Assembly: GCF_017355165.1 (NCBI RefSeq)
Contig: NZ_JADILK010000045.1
Location: forward strand, 1-35,663
Reading direction: 5' to 3'
From: Bacillus sp. SD075
GTDB taxonomy: Bacteria; Bacillota; Bacilli; Bacillales; DSM-1321
DNA: 35,663 bases
This document shows, piece by piece, positions 30,898 through 35,663 of the stretch. Below the pieces are notes generated by a model. That model saw nothing but the letters and a program-made list of their open reading frames with translations. It searched no databases and was not told where the DNA came from. Positions within the stretch are counted from its first letter, which is position 1, and every line of letters starts with the position of its first letter. Made by a program: the position numbers and the translations under genes.

Positions 30898-32300
30898 ATG
30901 AAAAAACAATTTCTATCGGTAACCTTAATCGCGGCATTGACACTCGGTACAGCCGGGACAACCGCCGCTTTAGCAACGCCAAACTCATCGCCGGCGCTAT
31001 CTGCGCCATCCACAGACAAGCAAATCATTAAAAGAATCGATGCCGATAAAATCTACAAGAATATTGAATACCTCTCACAAACACCTAGGGTGGCCGGTAC
31101 GGATTCTGAGTATAAAGCCGTCCAATTCATCAAAAAGCAATTCAAATCATATGGCTATAAAGCAGATATCGAAGAGTTCAATTTTTTATCTTATACCGAT
31201 CCATATCTGGTCGAACTGTCGGTTGCCGGGTTGGATGGGGAAATCCAAGCTAACCATTTAACCTATTCAGTTAATGGGGACCTTTCTGGTGAAATGGTAT
31301 ATGCCGGTTTAGGAACGAAAGAAGAGCTAGAGGATACCGAGCTTGCAGGTAGGATTGCCCTTATACAAAGAGGGAGCCTCACTTTTGCAGAGAAAGTATT
31401 GAATGCAGCAGAAAAAGGGGCAGGGGTGTCATCTTATTCAATAATGCCGATGGGGAATTAAACGGGACACTTGGAGAGGATAATGACAAGTATATTCCAT
31501 CTGTCACAATAACCAAAAAGGATGGAGAAGCCCTGCTGGAGAAATTGAATGCTGGAGCTAAGTTGACAGCATCTTTAAAAATTGAAGGAGCCTATTCCGG
31601 AGAAAAAACCTCTTATAATGTAGTGGCAACGAAAAAAGCAACAAAGACCAATAAAGCAAAAAAGAGCGATATCATATATATTACGGGACATCATGATTCA
31701 GTTGCAGGAGCACCGGGAGCGAATGATGATGCATCAGGAACATCCGTCACACTTGAACTTGCACGTGTTCTGAAAAATCTTCCTACAGATACGGAAATTC
31801 GCTTCGTCACCTTTGGGGCAGAGGAAAATGGGTTGCTAGGTTCACAGAATTATGTGAACGAGCTCTCTGATGATGATATCAAGCGGACCATTGCCAACTT
31901 CAATCTCGATATGGTGGGAAGCAGGGATGCCGGAGATTTAGTCATTTTGACCAATGATGGAGAAATGAACCTTGTAACCGAACTGGCCCAGGCATCAAGT
32001 AAAAGACTGAATGGTGAGCCTACCACTTATGGACAAGGCGGGAGAAGTGACCATGTATCCTTTGCTGAGGCCGGGATTCCCGCTGCTTTATTCATCCACA
32101 GTCCATCAGAGCCTTAGTATCATACTCCTGATGATACTATTGACAAAATCTCAAAAGAAAAGCTTCAGGATGTTGCTGAAATTGTCGGCATCGCTGTCTA
32201 TGACCAAGCTAAAATAGAAGCTGGAAAACCTGATCCAAATCATAAAAAAGGGAAAAAGGTGAAAGTTCCGCATTTATTTAACGAAAAGGAATTCAAATAA
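30898..32300 (+). pseudogene. Secreted M28 aminopeptidase, disrupted by a frameshift and a nonsense codon
   Basis: The gene would encode a 466-residue exported zinc aminopeptidase of the YwaD type. A signal peptide (LIAALTLGTAGTTAALA), a PA domain (about 120-230) and an M28 peptidase domain follow. The domain's metal ligands lie in GHHDSV, GANDDASG, GAEENGLLGS, NLDMVGS and GGRSDHVSFAEAGIPA. An extra GT at about 31426-31429 (CAGGGGTGTCATC) shifts the frame and ends the first part at 31461. Removing two bases restores A-G-V-I-L-F-N-N-A-D-G-E-L. A second lesion, TAG at 32115-32117, stands in HSPSEP*YHTPDDT, where relatives have tryptophan (EPWYHT), so TGG became TAG. The remaining frame is coherent to TAA 32300. 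Both lesions look recent. A sequencing error could explain one, hardly both. Confidence 0.88.
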
Positions 32301-32314
32301 GGCAGTAAATATTT

Positions 32315-32341
32315 AGAGGGTGCCCTGTACTCTCTTTTTTT
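32315..32341 (+). terminator. Terminator after the aminopeptidase pseudogene
   Basis: AGAGGGT (32315-32321) pairs with ACTCTCT (32329-32335) with one G-T pair, followed by six T residues. Confidence 0.75.
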
Positions 32342-32444
32342 GTGTTTAAAAATGGAAAAAAAGGGGGTGGAAAGTCCAATCTGGAATTGATGCGTGTGGG
32401 ATGAATTCCCTAAACACCTAGCTTAAATAGCTTATTTATCCCTA

Positions 32445-32473
32445 TTTAACTCTAAGACTATAATCCTTATAAT
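32445..32473 (+). promoter_or_regulatory. Sigma-A-like promoter of the LXG toxin operon
   Basis: TTTAAC (32445-32450) and TATAAT (32468-32473) are 17 bases apart, about 64 bases before the first gene. A second TATAAT at 32459 has a poorer -35. Confidence 0.5.
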
Positions 32474-32536
32474 AAAAAATATGAAAAATATGTAAGTCTA
32501 CATAATGAGAATAGTATGTTTGAGGTGAATATTTAA

Positions 32537-32962
32537 GTGTATGCAAATTCATTGAGTGAAATTCACTCAGCCCTCTCCGGTAAAATGTCCGATGTGAATG
32601 AAAAGATCAACCGTTTGGAGCAGGCAAAAAGACAAATCAAAGAAGAACAGAATGCTTGTCTTGGGGAAATCGCTAAAATTAAAAATCCAGACTTGGCAAA
32701 AAGCTGGACGGGAAACTGTGCAGAAGACTTTCAAGATGCCCGCAGTGAGGCATACAAGGCAATGTCAACGATCATTCATGATGATTATGACGGCTATCAA
32801 GAGAAAATCGACGGTAAAATCATGATGCTTAATATAGAAAAAAAGGCTCTTAGTGCAGCAGGCACCATAGCACATGAAGCGGATGTTCTTTTAGGTAAAG
32901 GAGAAGCCGTCATAGATCAATTGGAAAGCAAAATATCATACTTAAAAGGGTGGTTGTTTTAA
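32537..32962 (+). CDS. YwqH-like DUF5082 protein, T7SS toxin partner
   Basis: A 141-residue soluble helical protein of the DUF5082/YwqH type. It has an N-terminal coiled coil (MSDVNEKINRLEQAKRQIKEEQ), a WTG turn (AKSWTGNCAEDFQDAR, like the WxG turn of WXG100 proteins) and a long second helix. Such proteins are encoded just before LXG toxins and are thought to act as targeting or chaperone partners for type VII secretion. It starts at GTG 32537, 9 bases after GAGGTG; the nearby ATG (32541) is out of frame. Its stop overlaps the next start by one base. It is first of a four-gene cassette, with no secretion ATPase (EssC/YukB) in the window. Confidence 0.85.
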   Translation: MYANSLSEIHSALSGKMSDVNEKINRLEQAKRQIKEEQNACLGEIAKIKNPDLAKSWTGNCAEDFQDARSEAYKAMSTIIHDDYDGYQEKIDGKIMMLNIEKKALSAAGTIAHEADVLLGKGEAVIDQLESKISYLKGWLF

Positions 32963-33252
32963 TGACGACAATCAAACTGAATCATCCTGCCGTAATGAAG
33001 CAAGTAGATCAGGTGAAGACGGCACTTGGTACAGTCACGCTTGGAAATTTGCCGGCAGGCGAGCTTGGCAGTAATAAATTGGAATTCACCTCGAAATGGA
33101 TCGATCGGGAAACGAACCTGGAGAAGGTCTTCGAGCAATATATCAAAATCGTCCAGAAAAATGTGGCAGATACCCGTGCCAACATTGACTTATTAAAAGA
33201 ACAGGATGAAGCCATCGCTCATGCGTCTTCACATGGGTACCAGCCGCGATGA
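32962..33252 (+). CDS. YwqI-like DUF5344 protein, T7SS toxin partner
   Basis: A 96-residue helical protein of the YwqI/DUF5344 type. It has a short N-terminal part (TTIKLNHPAVMKQVDQVKTAL), a middle loop with LEFTSKWIDRETNLEKVFEQYI and a C-terminal helix (DTRANIDLLKEQDEAIA). Size and fold resemble WXG100 proteins that pair with LXG proteins to form a secretion-competent complex. The start ATG 32962 overlaps the previous stop (TAATG) after GGGTGG. An in-frame GTG at 32950 would overlap more and is unlikely. It overlaps the toxin start by four bases (ATGA), so the three genes are translationally coupled, fitting a one-to-one-to-one complex. Confidence 0.85.
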   Translation: MTTIKLNHPAVMKQVDQVKTALGTVTLGNLPAGELGSNKLEFTSKWIDRETNLEKVFEQYIKIVQKNVADTRANIDLLKEQDEAIAHASSHGYQPR

Positions 33253-35174
33253 AAATATATGAAGCTAAGACATTGACGGCTGCAACCAAGTCGCGCACCA
33301 AGCAATATGAAGAACTAAAAAAGGAAGTCGCAGCCCTGAAAAAGGAATTTCAGGGCATCGTCGGCCTGGATAATGAGTTTCAAGGAGCCGGTGCCGCCGC
33401 CATCAAAAGCTTCTATGAAGCGCAAATCGAGGTGGCGGACGCTTGGATGGAACTTTTCACGACCCAGATCAGTTTTTTGGAAGGCATTCCGGCCATTCTG
33501 GAAGAGGTGGACCTCGCCGGAAATACGGTGGTCGAGGTTCCTTTTTTAAATGGTGAAGTGTCGAACGGCATTAAACAAGCGAAGTCGCTTGTCGATGCAC
33601 AAGCGCGCGATCTCCAAAGGATCCTGAACAGCATTGACGATATCCTGCCTCAGGATATGTTCGACCAAAAGGACTTTAATGAAAAAATCACGCTGGCCGG
33701 GCATAGAATGGAGGATGCCGTGACAAAGGTCGAGAATATCGACCGGCAATTGGTCGAGGAATATGATGTGTCCGTCGGGCAGGAAAACGTGGCCGTTGGC
33801 CTCTTCCGTGCCTTGCTTGATGCCACCAAACAGGACGGCAGCATTTCGCCGATGACGTTCAACCAGTCGACATTTAGGAATAGTGACGTCTATCAAGTGA
33901 AGGATGAAGTCGCCGGTCAGATGAAAGACTATCAGACCTTCAAAAAGGAACGAGCCGAAGCCAGGAAAATCGAACGCGAAATGGAAGAACTTGAAAACCG
34001 CCCATGGTATGAAAAAGCCTGGGATACGACAAAAACCTTTACAGGGGAATTCACGGGATATTATGATTCGATCAGGGCCTCAACCGGAGTCGATCCAGTG
34101 ACGGGCCGCAAGCTTTCCGATGCCGAACGAATCGCTGCCGGCGCCATGGCAGCAGCTGGATTCATCCCCGTTGTCGGCTGGGCCGGACGGGCCATCAAAG
34201 GCGGCAGCGCCCTATACAAAACGGCCGAAGGACTCAACGCTGCGAACCACGCACTCGATGCCTATAAAACGGCAAAAGGCTTTAGCCTCCTCCAGAAAAC
34301 CGAATATGGGATATACGGACTCCTTGCTGCCAACGGCCTTGGCGAAGCGGCCACCGGCAAAGACATGTTCGGTAACCAGCTAACCGAGGAACAGCGCCAG
34401 AACGGCCTTTTGATGGCACTCGGAATCGGCGGTGTGGCTGGTGCGGCTAAGTATGTGGATAGTCGACAGCTTAAAAATATTAGTGAACAAACAACTAACG
34501 GCAGAAAAGTTAAAACCCAATTTGACTCTAAAAAATTAAAGGACCTACAAGGCTTTAATAGTAAAATAGATGATGTACTCAAAAATGTGGGCATGACCTC
34601 TTCACAGTTTAAAGAATTAAAGTTAAAATCGCATGATGAGTTAACGGATTTGGAAGTAGAAAAATTAAAAACAATTAGAGAAGCTGTCCCACCTATTACA
34701 AGGACAACTATTTTACAGAAAACCATTCCAGGGCAGGATATAGAAAAATACTTAGATGGCACATATTCTGAAATTGGAGGTTACGTTGCAAAAGCTGAAG
34801 ATGTCCATGATATAAAGCTTTATGATGACTTCGTAGAAAGTTTGAGGCTAGATTATACGGATTGGAATGGGAAAAGACCCTTTCCAGATGGAGGAAGTAC
34901 ATACGGTGTTATAAAATTTAAGACAGATGAAGTGGATTCAATCTTTGTTCCATATGGTGAGAAATTTGATGGAATAAACACAGATGGACCTCCTTGTACA
35001 CTAAATGGCTTTACAGGATCTAGAAATGATAGAGTTGTACCGGAATTTAAATTTGATGGTAGATACTTACCTGAAAATGGAGCAGAACTATATAAGGTTG
35101 AAAATGGACAAGAAGTATTGGTTGGAAGATATCATGCAGATTATAAAAGGTTTATAGATATAACAAAAATGTAG
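33249..35174 (+). CDS. LXG-domain T7SS polymorphic toxin with unrecognised C-terminal toxin domain
   Basis: A 641-residue protein in three parts. Residues 1-205 form a helical LXG domain (KIYEAKTLTAATKSRTKQYE, EFQGAGAAAIKSFYE, IPFLEE-like regions), the type VII secretion adaptor. Residues about 275-395 are a pre-toxin linker with VDPVTGRKLSDAERIAAGAM and FIPVVGWAGRAIKGG (PT-TG type), hydrophobic and possibly membrane-active. From about residue 398 the DNA turns AT-rich (34321-34380 is 62% GC, 34501-34560 is 30%), marking a swapped toxin domain. That C-terminal domain includes SEIGGYVAKAEDVHDI, GGSTYGVIKFKTDEVDSIFVPYG, DGPPCTLNGFTGSRNDRVVPEF and YHADYKRFIDI. I do not recognise its activity. 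The immunity gene follows 18 bases later. Confidence 0.9.
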   Translation: MKIYEAKTLTAATKSRTKQYEELKKEVAALKKEFQGIVGLDNEFQGAGAAAIKSFYEAQIEVADAWMELFTTQISFLEGIPAILEEVDLAGNTVVEVPFLNGEVSNGIKQAKSLVDAQARDLQRILNSIDDILPQDMFDQKDFNEKITLAGHRMEDAVTKVENIDRQLVEEYDVSVGQENVAVGLFRALLDATKQDGSISPMTFNQSTFRNSDVYQVKDEVAGQMKDYQTFKKERAEARKIEREMEELENRPWYEKAWDTTKTFTGEFTGYYDSIRASTGVDPVTGRKLSDAERIAAGAMAAAGFIPVVGWAGRAIKGGSALYKTAEGLNAANHALDAYKTAKGFSLLQKTEYGIYGLLAANGLGEAATGKDMFGNQLTEEQRQNGLLMALGIGGVAGAAKYVDSRQLKNISEQTTNGRKVKTQFDSKKLKDLQGFNSKIDDVLKNVGMTSSQFKELKLKSHDELTDLEVEKLKTIREAVPPITRTTILQKTIPGQDIEKYLDGTYSEIGGYVAKAEDVHDIKLYDDFVESLRLDYTDWNGKRPFPDGGSTYGVIKFKTDEVDSIFVPYGEKFDGINTDGPPCTLNGFTGSRNDRVVPEFKFDGRYLPENGAELYKVENGQEVLVGRYHADYKRFIDITKM

Positions 35175-35192
35175 ATTTAGATGGAGGAAACT

Positions 35193-35579
35193 ATGATAAG
35201 AAAAGGAAAGTATGCAATGTATAATGGTAGCGAGTATAGCTTTAGGCTACTGGAAGATAAATCAATAAGATTAATAAGCAATAAGCAATCTGATCTATCT
35301 CAAGGGTTCAAACATTTAGATGAAAATATTTATATAAAAAATGTTTCTGTAGAAGAAGTAGAAAATTTATTTAAGATAAACTCAAAGGCAAAATATAAGG
35401 GTGAGTTATTTTCTGCGTCTGAAGATGGAAAAACAGGTAAGGTGCTGTTGGATACAACCAACACTGAACTTGCCAAAAAAATGGATTTTGAAAGAACAGA
35501 TAAATATATGTACTCCAAATATGTAGAATGGGATGAAGTTGAGATAATTGAGGAGAAGAAGCCCTATACATTAGATTAA
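35193..35579 (+). CDS. Probable immunity protein for the adjacent LXG toxin
   Basis: A 128-residue soluble acidic protein with no signal peptide or membrane helix. It is predicted mostly beta, with two similar halves: IRKGKYAMYNGSEYSFRLLEDK followed by IRLISN, and KAKYKGELFSASEDGKTGKVLLD. The end is YVEWDEVEIIEEKKPYTLD. The doubled K-G-K-Y/KAKYKGE motif suggests tandem small beta domains. Position directly after the toxin gene, the same AT-rich base use as the toxin tip and the acidic character fit an immunity protein that neutralises the toxin in the producing cell. The start ATG 35193 lies 5 bases after GGAGG; ATG 35181 is upstream of that site. No enzyme motif is seen. The family is not identified with certainty. 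Confidence 0.75.
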   Translation: MIRKGKYAMYNGSEYSFRLLEDKSIRLISNKQSDLSQGFKHLDENIYIKNVSVEEVENLFKINSKAKYKGELFSASEDGKTGKVLLDTTNTELAKKMDFERTDKYMYSKYVEWDEVEIIEEKKPYTLD

Positions 35580-35636
35580 CTTCCTCGCTTCAACCACCTG
35601 TAATATTTATTGAGCTGTTCCCCTAATATGGACAAT

Positions 35637-35663
35637 AGAAAAAGCCCCTTATTAGGGGCTTTC
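35637..35663 (+). terminator. Terminator at the window end
   Basis: AAAGCCCC pairs with GGGGCTTT (35641-35648 / 35655-35662) around TTATTA. The window ends in its tail, so the plus-strand T run cannot be seen fully. On the minus strand it reads into CTTTTTC, so it could serve both directions. Confidence 0.65.

Noticed and set aside
34670..35174. ADP-ribosyltransferase identity for the LXG toxin tip
   Set aside because: GGYVAKAED and GSTYGVIKF are only vaguely like ART motifs; no clear STS or EXE catalytic pattern is present, so no activity is assigned.

Overview
The window looks like chromosome from a spore-forming Bacillaceae bacterium. A Peribacillus/Bacillus simplex-type genome is my best guess, an inference from gene content and protein similarity rather than from a marker gene. 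Supporting signs are strong AGGAGG-type ribosome binding sites with ATG, GTG and TTG starts, SpoVA spore germination/dipicolinate genes, a KinA/KinE-like sporulation kinase, an XpaC-YaaN pair, a YcnJ-YcnI copper pair, an intracellular subtilisin with the LIPY propeptide, and a YwqH-YwqI-LXG toxin cassette. There are no rRNA or tRNA genes, CRISPR arrays or insertion sequences.

Layout. 1-2800: a small zinc-ribbon protein, the 23S rRNA methyltransferase RlmCD, a degenerate intergenic repeat and a YitT-family membrane protein. 2809-6003 (minus strand): a decaying spoVA-2mob-like operon. It holds DUF1657, traces of a possible YhcN/YlaJ gene, a frameshifted spoVAC remnant, an intact spoVAD, a gutted spoVAE remnant, a second DUF1657 gene and a DUF421 membrane protein whose C-terminus itself looks DUF1657-like. 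6253-8226: an unknown coiled-coil protein translationally coupled to the ammonium transporter AmtB (no glnK), then a small protein. 8485-14501: a membrane-anchored zinc-ribbon protein, a Q/R/N-rich coiled-coil protein, xpaC-yaaN, a nitroreductase and a SEC-C protein. 14831-19940: intracellular serine protease, YcnJ-YcnI copper proteins and a secreted cadherin-like-domain protein. 19994-23003 (minus strand): a PAS histidine kinase, a TVP38/DedA-like membrane protein and a QueT transporter under a preQ1-I riboswitch. 23225-25077: a YbaK-type deacylase, a CBS-HEPN fusion protein and a DUF3892 protein.

25227-30626 appears to be an alcohol/aldehyde regulon. A zinc alcohol dehydrogenase gene has a near-ideal sigma-54 (-24/-12) promoter. 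Facing it is an operon of an iron-type alcohol dehydrogenase, a GAF/PAS histidine kinase and an NtrC-type sigma-54 activator, the obvious candidate to drive that promoter. 30898-32300 is an M28 aminopeptidase gene inactivated by a dinucleotide insertion and a nonsense codon. 32537-35579 is a T7SS polymorphic-toxin cassette (two small partner proteins, LXG toxin, candidate immunity protein). The toxin gene switches abruptly from GC-rich to AT-rich at the start of the toxin domain, the mark of toxin-tip exchange.

Most interesting leads: the eroded spoVA-2mob operon with an intact spoVAD, the sigma-54 alcohol dehydrogenase circuit, the unrecognised toxin tip with its immunity gene, the CBS-HEPN fusion, the unknown gene coupled to amtB, a LexA-like box over a -10 element upstream of the protease gene, and two near-identical long palindromes 4.5 kb apart.
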